Shown here: positions 35,272 through 46,326 of the stretch, piece by piece | Position numbering within the stretch: position 1 is the stretch's first letter | Layout: each line of letters opens with the position of its first letter | Assembly: GCF_001269985.1 (NCBI RefSeq) | Contig: NZ_BBZB01000001.1 | Span: 3,534,001-3,598,000, forward strand | Source: Pseudoalteromonas sp. '520P1 No. 423' | GTDB taxonomy: Bacteria; Pseudomonadota; Gammaproteobacteria; Enterobacterales; Alteromonadaceae | DNA: 64,000 bases | Direction of reading: 5' to 3' | The notes under the pieces: generated by a model | Told to the model about the DNA's origin: nothing | The model's database searches: none | What the model saw: only the letters and a program-made list of their open reading frames with translations | Made by a program: the position numbers and the translations under genes

Positions 35272-37038
35272 TTATAAATCTTGCGCTAGTCGAAAACCAT
35301 CATCATCAAAACGTGCATTTTTATCGTGACGATACCTCACACCTAAACGTAATTGGCTTTGTTTGCTTTTGTAGGAGCCATCTTTTAATACGGCCTTACT
35401 ACAACGCCCTGTTAACCAAGCAGAGCCATCATTGGGCGCATTCTTAAAATTATCATTCCAACAGTCTTGCACGAGTTCTTTCACATTACCGTGCATATCA
35501 TATAAACCAAACCTATTTTTAGGATATGTTTTAACATCGTCAGGATACTTTTGTTTTTCACACTGATTTGAATAATACCCAAATCGCGCTTGTGAGCAAT
35601 TGATACGGTCGCCCCATGTGTATTTATCATAACTTCCCGCTCTTGCTGCATACTCCCATTCAGCTTCGCTAGGTAAACGATATTTTTGCCCTGTTTTTTT
35701 ATTAAACCAAGGTATAAACTGTTTGGTTATTTCATTCCAACTGATATTAACCACAGGTTTATTTTTACTATTTATAAAACCTTTAGGCTGATGTAAACAG
35801 ACTTTGTCTTGATAACATGCTTGCCATAATGCAAATGTGACTTCTGTAGCCATAAGCTTAAAAGTCGCGACTTTTACCTTATGCACAGGTACTTCATAAC
35901 TAGAAATATTTTTTACACCCATCATAAAGTCACCTGAAGGGATCGTTATAAATTGCACATCAAAAGAGTGTAAAAATGTACGTTTATTTTTTAATTGTTC
36001 CACTTTCGCCAATGCACTATCAGTATATTGTCCCTCAGGATACTCATTTAAGTACGCTGTATAGCTTTGTTCTGTATCGGTTTTATTTGCTAACAGCCAA
36101 GCTTGATTATCTAACTCTATGGCTTTGTTTTTACGCATTAAAACTAAATGTGATAAGTTATTTTCAGCCTGTTTGGCATACTTGCCACTCATATAATTTG
36201 ATAAGTACTTTTGATATGAGACTTCATTATTAATTTTTTGGGCATTCTGCCAAGCGGCATCATCTTGTTGATTAAATTTATTTTTTTTATCTGTTATTAA
36301 TTGATTTAAATTATCTCTTGCTTGTTTTAGATAAGGGCTTTGAGGATTCTTTTCGATATAGTTTTTATAAGCTAATTCTGAATTTTCAACTTTAGCCGCA
36401 GTCCACTTATCATGAATAATTTCATCAGCTCTGGATTGCGCCAATTCATCATACTCACCATTAGAGAAAGATTGGCTAAAGCGTTCATAACTATCTATAT
36501 CATTTGTTTCTTTAGCTTTCTTCCAAGCATTTTCTTCTAATTGAAAATGTTCAATCCAGCTTATCGCTGTGAATGTTAAAGCGATTAGGGTTATTAATAT
36601 AATTATTTTATTTTTATAGGCTTGGCAAACTTGAATGATTGATTTTAAATATTTTTGAATGTTTTCAGAGTTGTTCCTGCTTATTTTCTTTTCATTTAAT
36701 TTTGTAGGATTTGATTTCAATTCTTGCAGCTTATCTTTAAAAAAATCAGTGATCTGCAGCTCTGTTAAACCAATTTCCTTGCCTGATTCAATTAATGCTT
36801 TTTTTAATTTATTATCTGTTTCAATAACTGAAATATGCTTTTCTAAGCTAGCTAACCAATTTTTCAACGGTATTAGTTGCTCTCTGATACTGAGCTCAAT
36901 CTCAGAAATAAAACACATTAAAGCCGTTTCGTCTAACCCAGCAACATGAGCTAAAGTGTTTAACTCCTGTTTGTCACCACCGGAGATTTCACCTTTATGT
37001 GTTAATATATCTATAATTTTTGCATACAGAAACCTCAA
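35272..37038 (-). CDS. Cluster gene 3: membrane protein with four repeats and FGE-sulfatase fold
   Basis: This is at least 588 residues. A cytoplasmic N-terminal part to about 140 is followed by one span (KIIILITLIALTFTAISWI). Four repeats of about 40 residues follow (W..A...N....Y..YL...P.G.Y...A...L..L). The C-terminal domain from about 358 has a formylglycine-generating-enzyme-like fold (ITIPSGDFMMG, LPSEAEWEYAARAGSYDKYT, NRFGLYDMHGNVKELVQD, DDGFRLAQ). The metal-binding Cys pair of true FGE is not apparent, so a binding or structural role is likelier. The start is uncertain: TTG 37038 is the first usual start, but the frame is open about 90 bp further upstream without an ATG. Confidence 0.78.
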   Translation of the reverse strand: MRFLYAKIIDILTHKGEISGGDKQELNTLAHVAGLDETALMCFISEIELSIREQLIPLKNWLASLEKHISVIETDNKLKKALIESGKEIGLTELQITDFFKDKLQELKSNPTKLNEKKISRNNSENIQKYLKSIIQVCQAYKNKIIILITLIALTFTAISWIEHFQLEENAWKKAKETNDIDSYERFSQSFSNGEYDELAQSRADEIIHDKWTAAKVENSELAYKNYIEKNPQSPYLKQARDNLNQLITDKKNKFNQQDDAAWQNAQKINNEVSYQKYLSNYMSGKYAKQAENNLSHLVLMRKNKAIELDNQAWLLANKTDTEQSYTAYLNEYPEGQYTDSALAKVEQLKNKRTFLHSFDVQFITIPSGDFMMGVKNISSYEVPVHKVKVATFKLMATEVTFALWQACYQDKVCLHQPKGFINSKNKPVVNISWNEITKQFIPWFNKKTGQKYRLPSEAEWEYAARAGSYDKYTWGDRINCSQARFGYYSNQCEKQKYPDDVKTYPKNRFGLYDMHGNVKELVQDCWNDNFKNAPNDGSAWLTGRCSKAVLKDGSYKSKQSQLRLGVRYRHDKNARFDDDGFRLAQDL

Positions 37039-37154
37039 CTCACTTTTGACTTTAAGTGTTTGGTTTTCATTGATATTTATAGGCCCTACATTATTTTGTT
37101 CTATTTTCCTTAACCTTTTAATGCTTTATTCAGTTATGAGTTACCAAATAGCCA

Positions 37155-37991
37155 TTAATTAGATAACTGACCATTTGGTTTGTAAATTGACTCCCATTGT
37201 CTTACTTTTTGCTTACGTGTCAACATGCTAATGTCTTCAACATGATTACTTTGTTTATTTATATTTGATTCTTTACTTTGCTGCGGCGCTCTATATTTTT
37301 TATTGCGGGTTAAATTGTGACGTCTGATCTTTCTTATATGGCTTAATTTAGCTAATTCATCTTCTGATAAATACTTATAGTCATCAATTTCATCCAATAC
37401 CGCTTCGCTGTCACTATTTTTAGCAAAGTATTCATTAATATGTTTTTTTATTAGTTTATTTACAAATACATGGTTTTTAAAATTTTTGCTCGTTGATATA
37501 ACTTTACGCACATACTTATGTGTTGCAGGGATCACTTTTAAACTGCCATCATACTGCCTAACAGCTGAGCCACCATTGTAATGAGATAAAGCAATATCTA
37601 ACCTTTGGTCGTACATATTCATTAACTGCTTTAAATACCGAATGCCTATATCTATATTAGTTGAGATATCATAAAGCTGTGCTGCTGATACGTTAAACTC
37701 CCCCATAGCTGTTGCGGGCATAATTTGCATCACACCTCTGGCCCCTGCATGACTTAAAGCATCGCCTTCAAAGTTAGATTCGACCTTGGCAACTGACAAT
37801 GCCAAAATTGGGTCTAGATCATATGCTATCGACTTTTCAATGATAGTATTCATCACTTTTAATTTTTCAGATTGATATGACGCTTGTGCATTATGAGTAG
37901 CACACAGTAATAACATAAAGATAAAACAGGCTTTAATACTATTAGCTATATTCCTTATACTCCTATTACACATTTTGATTATTGAAACCAT
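37155..37991 (-). CDS. Cluster gene 2: exported lytic transglycosylase (SLT family 1)
   Basis: I start at ATG 37991, which overlaps the gene 1 stop (TAATG) and has GGAGG before it, giving 278 residues. A signal peptide ends AQA (about residue 37). The SLT domain has the catalytic Glu in ALSVAKVESNF, then SHAGARGVMQIMPATA and ALSHYNGG. A basic C-terminal tail follows. It cleaves peptidoglycan glycan strands; such enzymes open the wall for trans-envelope machines. Coupling to gene 1 suggests it serves this apparatus. Confidence 0.88.
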   Translation of the reverse strand: MVSIIKMCNRSIRNIANSIKACFIFMLLLCATHNAQASYQSEKLKVMNTIIEKSIAYDLDPILALSVAKVESNFEGDALSHAGARGVMQIMPATAMGEFNVSAAQLYDISTNIDIGIRYLKQLMNMYDQRLDIALSHYNGGSAVRQYDGSLKVIPATHKYVRKVISTSKNFKNHVFVNKLIKKHINEYFAKNSDSEAVLDEIDDYKYLSEDELAKLSHIRKIRRHNLTRNKKYRAPQQSKESNINKQSNHVEDISMLTRKQKVRQWESIYKPNGQLSN

Positions 37992-38425
37992 TATATTTCC
38001 TCCAGACGTGATAACCATTGCTCGTTTAAGGTTGTTATCAAAAGGTTTGAGCTGTTTATTTGTGTTTTAAGTGTAATAACCTTAGAAATAGGCAAATTAC
38101 TTTCGATAGCTAAAATAAGCTTATCTTGAGGGTTAAAACTGTTAGCTTTAATTGAATTCAGATCTGTATCATAAAAAAGACCATGATAATAAATTACATA
38201 TTTAAGCGCTTCCCCTTTTGTTTGCTTTTCTTTGTCTGTATTTTCTTTAGTGACTGCTATCGTTTTTGCTTTAGCTAACTCTGATACCTGTTTTGATTCT
38301 GCTGGCACACCCATAGATATTAAAGCCAAAATCAGCAGTGCAAAAAATGCCATAGATAAAGCAAGTGCTACTTCAGTCAGTGCTTGTGTTGTTGAATTTT
38401 CATGTTCTTTTAATTTAATAGCCAC
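37991..38425 (-). CDS. Cluster gene 1: single-span MotB/ExbD-like protein
   Basis: The 144-residue protein starts at GTG 38425. One span covers residues about 18-40 (TEVALALSMAFFALLILALI), with an acidic Glu18 at its cytoplasmic edge followed by AFF eight residues on, which recalls the Asp...AFF of MotB and the Asp of ExbD. A periplasmic domain of about 100 residues follows, without an OmpA-type peptidoglycan motif. I infer that it is the stator partner of gene 10. It is first in the cluster, downstream of the 16-bp element. Confidence 0.65.
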   Translation of the reverse strand: MAIKLKEHENSTTQALTEVALALSMAFFALLILALISMGVPAESKQVSELAKAKTIAVTKENTDKEKQTKGEALKYVIYYHGLFYDTDLNSIKANSFNPQDKLILAIESNLPISKVITLKTQINSSNLLITTLNEQWLSRLEEI

Positions 38426-38462
38426 GACTAATCACTTATATATAACTTTAATATAAATGTGT

Positions 38463-38478
38463 TATGAAAAGCTTTGAG
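38463..38478 (-). promoter_or_regulatory. 16-bp element before cluster gene 1 (shared with 31748-31763)
   Basis: Minus-strand CTCAAAGCTTTTCATA is the same sequence as before gene 7, 38 bp before the GTG start. It lies between the eno terminator and gene 1. Confidence 0.7.
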
Positions 38479-38538
38479 TGATTTTTAAAGATGTTAGAAT
38501 TATTTTAGAGTTAATAGGTAGGTTATTTTCAAATATGG

Positions 38539-38567
38539 AAAAGGTTTGGTGTAAAACCAAACCTTTT
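38539..38567 (-). terminator. terminator of eno
   Basis: AAAAGGTTTGG / CCAAACCTTTT, a perfect 11-bp stem with a 7-nt loop, about 29 bp after the eno stop. Confidence 0.88.
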
Positions 38568-38595
38568 ATTTAAATCATGCTAGTGAGCAGATTTA

Positions 38596-39888
38596 TTATT
38601 GACCTTTAATTTCGCTACGGCCTTTATAAGCAACTTTATCGCCTAAAGTACCTTCAATACGAAGTAGTTGGTTATATTTAGAAACACGGTCAGAACGACA
38701 TAGTGAACCAGTTTTGATTTGACCTGCAGCAGTACCTACCGCTAAATCAGCAATTGTTGCATCTTCAGTTTCACCTGAACGATGTGAAATAACAACTGTA
38801 AAACCAGCATCTTTAGCCATTTTGATTGCTTCTAAAGTTTCAGTAAGCGAACCAATTTGGTTGAATTTGATTAAGATAGAGTTACCGATGTTTTCATCAA
38901 TACCACGCTTAAGGATTTTAGTATTAGTAACAAATAAATCATCACCTACTAATTGTACTTTCTCACCGATTTTATCAGTTAAGATTTTCCAACCAGCCCA
39001 ATCACTTTCGTCTAAGCCATCTTCAATTGAAACAATTGGGTGGCGCTCAGAAAGACCCGCTAAGTAATCAGCGAAACCAGCTGAATCAAATACTTTACCT
39101 TCACCTTTAAGGTCGTATTTACCGTCTACGAAGAATTCAGGTGCAGCACAATCTAATGCTAATGTGATATCTTTATTCATTTCGTAACCAGCAAGTGTTA
39201 CAGCTTCAGTAATGATAGCAAGTGCTTCTTCATTTGATGCTAAATCTGGTGCAAAACCACCTTCATCACCAACTGCAGTGCTTAAACCACGATCACTTAA
39301 TACTTTTTTAAGTGTATGGAAAATTTCAGCACCCATACGTAAAGCTTCAGTGAAAGTTGATGCGCCTACTGGCTGGATCATGAACTCTTGAATATCAACG
39401 TTGTTATCAGCATGCTCACCACCGTTGATGATATTCATCATAGGTACTGGCATAGAATATTGGCCTGAAGTGCCATTTAAATCAGCGATATGTTCGTAAA
39501 GCTCAACACCTTTATCAAGTGCTGCAGCTTTAGCAACTGCTAATGACACAGCTAGAATAGAGTTTGCGCCAAATTTTTCTTTATTTTCTGTACCATCAAG
39601 CTCAATCATAATGGCATCAATTTTAGCTTGCTCAACTGGATTCTGACCAATTAAAGCTTGGCCAAGTTCGCCATTAATGTAATTTACTGCTGTTAGAACA
39701 CCTTTGCCTAAATAACGTGATTTATCACCATCGCGTAATTCTAATGCTTCACGGCTACCTGTTGATGCGCCAGATGGTGCACATGCACGGCCCCAAAGAC
39801 CGTTATCTAAATGTACATCTGCTTCAACAGTTGGATTACCGCGTGAATCCATTATTTCACGACCAATGATTTTTACTATTTTTGACAT
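38596..39888 (-). CDS. eno: Enolase
   Basis: The 430-residue protein starts at ATG 39888 (AGAGGAA ribosome site), giving [20 protein letters not shown]; an upstream in-frame start would add 18 residues with no family counterpart. The signature [20 protein letters not shown] and the [18 protein letters not shown] segment are present. It converts 2-phosphoglycerate to phosphoenolpyruvate and is also an RNase E partner in gammaproteobacteria. The order pyrG-eno is conserved. Confidence 0.99.
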   Translation of the reverse strand: MSKIVKIIGREIMDSRGNPTVEADVHLDNGLWGRACAPSGASTGSREALELRDGDKSRYLGKGVLTAVNYINGELGQALIGQNPVEQAKIDAIMIELDGTENKEKFGANSILAVSLAVAKAAALDKGVELYEHIADLNGTSGQYSMPVPMMNIINGGEHADNNVDIQEFMIQPVGASTFTEALRMGAEIFHTLKKVLSDRGLSTAVGDEGGFAPDLASNEEALAIITEAVTLAGYEMNKDITLALDCAAPEFFVDGKYDLKGEGKVFDSAGFADYLAGLSERHPIVSIEDGLDESDWAGWKILTDKIGEKVQLVGDDLFVTNTKILKRGIDENIGNSILIKFNQIGSLTETLEAIKMAKDAGFTVVISHRSGETEDATIADLAVGTAAGQIKTGSLCRSDRVSKYNQLLRIEGTLGDKVAYKGRSEIKGQ

Positions 39889-39975
39889 TTTAGTTCCTCT
39901 TCCCAATGATAGTTTTAGTAATTCGTGGATATTAATACTCATTCAATAGAACAGTATTAATTTTTAGCAATAAAA

Positions 39976-39997
39976 AAGCCGTGTCAATGCACGGCTT
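39976..39997 (-). terminator. terminator between pyrG and eno
   Basis: Minus-strand AAGCCGTG-CATTGA-CACGGCTT followed by TTTT. It lies 12 bp after the pyrG stop; eno therefore has its own promoter or depends on read-through. Confidence 0.88.
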
Positions 39998-40008
39998 CTA
40001 TTATGTCA

Positions 40009-41694
<1,686 letters not shown>

Positions 41695-41743
41695 TTATAC
41701 TAAAAAGCTCGTCTTTTCTCAATGAGAATTATAAAAAATATGA

Positions 41744-42541
41744 TTATTTCTTTTTCTCATTTATCTTCACTTGATCCCATGCTTGCTCCATCTGCGCCAA
41801 TGTAGCATCTTCAAATTTAATCTTGTGATTATTAAGGTGATATTCCACTTGCATAAACCTATTAGTAAACTTTTGATTTGCTTGACGCAATAATTGCTCA
41901 GGGTCTCGTTTTGCATGTCTGGCAACATTTACTAAGGCAAACATTAAGTCACCTATTTCTTCTGCGGTTTTATCTGAGTTTGAATCTAATTCTAACTCTT
42001 CCTCTACTTCTATGACTTCTTCTTTTACTTTTTCCCATGCACCAGATATTTCAGGCCAATCAAACCCAATATGGGCAACACGTTTTTGTATTTTATTTGC
42101 TTGGCTCAATGCTGGTAAGTTTTTAGGAATATCAGCTAAAACAGAAATCGCCTCCCCTGCTTTAATCTGTCTTTCTTTGGCTTTCTCATTTTCCCAGTTT
42201 TGCTTTATTTTATGCTCATCTTCAAGTTTTTCTTCACCAAAAACATGTGGGTGACGACGTGTCAGTTTTTCACACACAGCATCAACAACACCATTAAAGT
42301 CAAAAAGCTTATCTTCAGTGGCCAATTGTGCATAAAAAACCACTTGGAATAACAAGTCACCTAGCTCCTTTTTAAGTTCATCCATATCCCCTTGCTCTAT
42401 CGCATCGGCAACTTCATAAGCTTCTTCTATTGTATGTGGTACGATTGATTGATAGGTTTGTTTTAAATCCCATGGGCAGCCTGTATTAGGAGTACGAAGC
42501 TTCTGCATGATGTTAATTAAATTTTCTATTGACTGGCTCAA
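41744..42541 (-). CDS. mazG: MazG, nucleoside triphosphate pyrophosphohydrolase
   Basis: The 265-residue protein has two MazG repeats. The N-terminal one has CPWDLKQTYQSIVPHTIEEA and ELKKELGDLLFQVVFYA; the C-terminal one has EEIGDLMFALVNVARH. It hydrolyses NTPs and dNTPs. The relA-mazG-pyrG order is conserved, though here without the mazEF toxin-antitoxin genes of E. coli. Confidence 0.97.
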   Translation of the reverse strand: MSQSIENLINIMQKLRTPNTGCPWDLKQTYQSIVPHTIEEAYEVADAIEQGDMDELKKELGDLLFQVVFYAQLATEDKLFDFNGVVDAVCEKLTRRHPHVFGEEKLEDEHKIKQNWENEKAKERQIKAGEAISVLADIPKNLPALSQANKIQKRVAHIGFDWPEISGAWEKVKEEVIEVEEELELDSNSDKTAEEIGDLMFALVNVARHAKRDPEQLLRQANQKFTNRFMQVEYHLNNHKIKFEDATLAQMEQAWDQVKINEKKK

Positions 42542-42564
42542 AGTTTATTACCTTCTAGATATGG

Positions 42565-42591
42565 AAAAGGCGAAGATATACTTCGCCTTTT
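42565..42591 (-). terminator. terminator of relA
   Basis: AAAAGGCGAAG-ATATA-CTTCGCCTTTT, a perfect 11-bp stem between relA and mazG. Confidence 0.9.
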
Positions 42592-42609
42592 CATATTATT
42601 TAGTTGTTA

Positions 42610-44787
42610 TTAATGATGACGACTGGCTTCATATACGCCTTCAATTTGCTGTACTTTTGTCAAGACGCGATTCATTGTAGATAAATCTGTAATTTCAAGC
42701 TTCATATCAAATATCGCTAACTGCTTTTGCGGCTGGGTATTTAAGCTCATATTTAATACATTGATTTTTTCATTTGCCAATACCGAGCTAATATCTCGCA
42801 TCAGTGCAGGTCTATCATTAGCCTCTATGCGTATTGTTAAAGCATAGCTTGTTTGCACATCTGCAGCCCAGCTAACATCGGTGACACGTTCTGGTGTTGA
42901 GTTACTTAGTTGAATAAATTGCTCACAGTCACTTCTATGAACCGCAATGCCTCTACCTAAGGTAATATAGCCTGATATCACATCACCTGGTACTGGTTGG
43001 CAACAACCAGCAACATGGCTCATTAAGCTGCCGACACCATCAACTATAATGCCGTTTTTATCACCTTTCGTTGATACTGCTTTATGGTGATGTTTAAATT
43101 TAGGGATATCATCTTTTATTTGTTTGCTTTGTAGGTAATTTATAAATTGCGCTAAACGCACATCACCCGCACCAATTGCAACTAATAACTCATCAACTTG
43201 ATTGAAATTAAAACGCTTTACCGCCCCGTCTAATTCTTTAATAGTTAAATCATGTTTTACCAGTTCAGCATCTGCAATCTCTTTGCCTGCAGCTAAGTTT
43301 TTATCTCTATCTTGTTGCTTAAACCAATGATGTATTTTAGCGCGCGCCCTAGATGACTTGATATAACCAAGTGATGGGTTTAACCAATCTCTACTTGGGC
43401 TAGGCTCTTTTTTAGTGAGGATCTCTATTTGATCTCTCGTCACTAACTGATGCGTAAATGGCACTATTTTGCCAAATATTTTAGCGCCTATACATCTATG
43501 ACCGACATTAGAATGAATATAATAAGCAAAATCTAGTGGCGTAGACCCCATAGGTAAATCAACAATATCACCGGAAGGGGTAAATACATAAGCACGGTCT
43601 TCAATAACTTGATTTTTTAGCTCTTCAGCAAGTTCTTGATCATCGGCAAGACTTGAATCATCAACGACTTCTTCTTGCCATTGTAATAAAGAGCGTAACC
43701 AATTTATTTTTTGATCATACCCTGATTTTTTACTTGGTAATGATCCCTCTTTATATTTCCAATGGGCAGCAACACCCAATTCAGCATCTTCATGCATGCC
43801 TTGCGTTCGAATTTGCACTTCAACTGTTTTACCTTCAGGGCCAAGCACAACTGTATGAATTGATTGATAGCCATTAGGTTTAGGCGTGGCAACATAATCA
43901 TCAAATTCTTTATGTAAATGCTGCCAGTTGGTATGCACTATCCCTAAAGCGGCATAACAATCTTGAATATGATCAACCACAACCCTTATTGCGCGAATAT
44001 CAAATAACTGTTCAAAGTCATAATTCTTTTTATACATTTTTTTGTAAATGCTAAAAATATGCTTGGGGCGCCCTTCGACTTGTGCATCTACATTGGCTTC
44101 ATCTAATTTAGATTGAATAGACGCGACCATATTCGTCATATAAGATTCACGGTCTAAACGTTTATCATCTAATAACTTGGCTATTTTTTTATAATACTCG
44201 GGATGCAAGTAACGAAAAGAAAGATCTTCTAATTCCCACTTTATTTGGCCAATGCCTAAACGGTTTGCTAAGGGTGCAAAAATACTACTGGTTTCTTTAG
44301 CAGCAATTACACGCTCTTCTTCACTGGCATTTTTGACACTGCGTAAATGACATACTTGTTCAGCAAGTTTAATGACAACAGCACGTACATCTTCCACCAT
44401 AGCTAAAAGCATACGTCTGATATTATCTATCTGTATTGTACCTTTATTTTGGTGTGCTAAGGTACTGATTGTCGCCATTTGAAAAACACCTTTAAGCAAA
44501 GTTGCTAAAGACTTTCCTAGTTTTTCTTCAACATCTTCAATAGTGATGACTTTTCTTAAATATAAAGGTGTTAAATAGGCGGTCGCAAGTGTTTCAGGAT
44601 CCATATTAAGCTCAGCTAATATTTCAACCATTTCCTTTGATTGCTCAAATGGTAAGTTTTCATCTAAATCCTGACAAAACTCAATCGCTAAACGCATGGC
44701 ATCTAGCTGTTCATCATTCAAATCAATTAATTCTAGCCAATGAGTCTCTGTATCATCATTTATATGTGATTGACGAATTGAAACCAT
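42610..44787 (-). CDS. relA: RelA, (p)ppGpp synthetase I
   Basis: The 725-residue protein has a pseudo-hydrolase N-terminal part without the HD active-site motif, then the synthetase domain (FDIRAIRVVVDHIQDCYAAL; TPKPNGYQSIHTVVLGP). TGS (YVFTPSGDIVDLPMGSTPLD), a zinc-finger-like region with VAGCCQPVPGD and a C-terminal ACT domain follow. It is the ribosome-associated stringent-response synthetase. It lies next to rlmD and barA as in enteric bacteria. Confidence 0.98.
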   Translation of the reverse strand: MVSIRQSHINDDTETHWLELIDLNDEQLDAMRLAIEFCQDLDENLPFEQSKEMVEILAELNMDPETLATAYLTPLYLRKVITIEDVEEKLGKSLATLLKGVFQMATISTLAHQNKGTIQIDNIRRMLLAMVEDVRAVVIKLAEQVCHLRSVKNASEEERVIAAKETSSIFAPLANRLGIGQIKWELEDLSFRYLHPEYYKKIAKLLDDKRLDRESYMTNMVASIQSKLDEANVDAQVEGRPKHIFSIYKKMYKKNYDFEQLFDIRAIRVVVDHIQDCYAALGIVHTNWQHLHKEFDDYVATPKPNGYQSIHTVVLGPEGKTVEVQIRTQGMHEDAELGVAAHWKYKEGSLPSKKSGYDQKINWLRSLLQWQEEVVDDSSLADDQELAEELKNQVIEDRAYVFTPSGDIVDLPMGSTPLDFAYYIHSNVGHRCIGAKIFGKIVPFTHQLVTRDQIEILTKKEPSPSRDWLNPSLGYIKSSRARAKIHHWFKQQDRDKNLAAGKEIADAELVKHDLTIKELDGAVKRFNFNQVDELLVAIGAGDVRLAQFINYLQSKQIKDDIPKFKHHHKAVSTKGDKNGIIVDGVGSLMSHVAGCCQPVPGDVISGYITLGRGIAVHRSDCEQFIQLSNSTPERVTDVSWAADVQTSYALTIRIEANDRPALMRDISSVLANEKINVLNMSLNTQPQKQLAIFDMKLEITDLSTMNRVLTKVQQIEGVYEASRHH

Positions 44788-44817
44788 AAAACACTTCCTT
44801 TTAGCGACTAATACCTA

Positions 44818-46188
44818 CTATGACTTTGTAAACAACGCCATAGTTTCAACATGTCCAGTGTGCGGAAACATGTTCATTAAACCAGTTTTACTTATTTTAA
44901 AACCAGCATCTATAATTAATTTACTATCTCTTGCTAAAGTTACTGGGTCGCAAGATACATACAAAATACGTGCAAAACGTTTAAGTTTAAGCTGAGATAA
45001 AATATCGAATGCCCCCGCTCTTGATGGGTCTAATACAAGCACATCGTATTCTTCATTAAACCATTTTGCCTTTGCCATCGATTCATTGAGGTCTTGACAA
45101 AAAAACCGCACATTTTCTATTTGATTATTCTTGGCATTAAATTTTGCCATCTCAACAGAGGAAGCAACACCTTCAATGCCAACCACCGAGCTTGCTCTTT
45201 GAGCCATAGGCAAACTAAAATTACCAATACCACAAAATAAGTCCAGTATTTTTTCATCACTTTTTAAATTTAACCAGTCAATTGCCTGTTTTAACATCAA
45301 TCCATTAACTTTATGATTCACTTGAATAAAGTTGTCGAATGAAAAATTAAACTTAAGATTAAATTCATTTATATCGTAATGCAGAAGATGAATATTTTTA
45401 TTATTAATAACAGCTTGGGTACTTGCATGTTTATCACTAAATTCATATTGACCAGTTTCGCCTTCTAATACTATTTTCCAGCCATTTTTATCCGCCTCAG
45501 ATGACAGTAAATTAATATCGTTTTCAGTTAAAGCTCTAATATGACGAATTATAATTAAAGCTTGGTCTTGGGTTCTATATAACTGTAAGTGGGTAATTGA
45601 TTGACCTGTTTTAAGCCTTTTTAGAAGTGGATGGAATACTTCAAATATATTACTAAAACATGACTCTAAAACTTGGCAGTTATTAATGTTGATTATCTTT
45701 TTTGAACCTTTTTGACGATAACCAAATAAATACTCTTTTTTATTTTTATCGTAAAAAACAGCGATACGTGCTGTACGGCGATACGTTAAAGGTTGGCTAT
45801 CTATAGCTGATTGCCAATTTAAATCTGTATTTGCATCACCTAAAAACTTTTCAAATAATGAGTTAACCGCTTTTTGTTTTTCTACTAACTGTTGTTCTGG
45901 CGCTAAGTGCTGTAACTGACAGCCACCACATGTATTGTAATGAGTACAAAATGGTTTAACTCTGAACTCACTTGGCTTTATAACTTTGCTTACTGAAAAG
46001 CGCTCAAACTTCGCTTTAGTTTGTGTTGGACTTGCCAAAACAACTTCTCTAGGCAAAGCACCTTCAACAAAACCCACTTTGTTATTTACTCTCGTTATAC
46101 CTACCCCTTCATGGTTTAAAGTATCGATAGTCAATTGCTGCTTTCCTTTTGCAACTGTTTTTTTCTGTGGCTTGAAAAATTGTGCCAT
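44818..46188 (-). CDS. rlmD: RlmD, 23S rRNA (uracil-1939-C5) methyltransferase
   Basis: The 456-residue protein has an N-terminal TRAM domain and a Fe-S cluster region with FCTHYNTCGGCQLQHL. The SAM domain has LDLFCGIGNFSLPMAQRA and the catalytic Cys in YVSCDPVTLARD. It makes m5U1939 in 23S rRNA. It is 30 bp before relA and divergent from barA. Confidence 0.97.
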   Translation of the reverse strand: MAQFFKPQKKTVAKGKQQLTIDTLNHEGVGITRVNNKVGFVEGALPREVVLASPTQTKAKFERFSVSKVIKPSEFRVKPFCTHYNTCGGCQLQHLAPEQQLVEKQKAVNSLFEKFLGDANTDLNWQSAIDSQPLTYRRTARIAVFYDKNKKEYLFGYRQKGSKKIININNCQVLESCFSNIFEVFHPLLKRLKTGQSITHLQLYRTQDQALIIIRHIRALTENDINLLSSEADKNGWKIVLEGETGQYEFSDKHASTQAVINNKNIHLLHYDINEFNLKFNFSFDNFIQVNHKVNGLMLKQAIDWLNLKSDEKILDLFCGIGNFSLPMAQRASSVVGIEGVASSVEMAKFNAKNNQIENVRFFCQDLNESMAKAKWFNEEYDVLVLDPSRAGAFDILSQLKLKRFARILYVSCDPVTLARDSKLIIDAGFKISKTGLMNMFPHTGHVETMALFTKS

Positions 46189-46326
46189 TAATAATGCCTT
46201 GATTGTGTCGTCAGTAAACTAAATTGCACTTTAAATTCAATAAATAAAAGCACAATGATTGATTAAGCAAAACTTAAGCTTTACTCTTAGTAATTCAATT
46301 AAAAAAATATTAATAAATTACTTTAT

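Noticed and set aside
25085..38425. type VI secretion or Zorya defence system
   Set aside because: FHA-like and TolQ-like parts are suggestive, but there are no TssB/C/K/L/M, ClpV, Hcp or VgrG genes, no long-tailed ZorA, and no helicase or nuclease genes.
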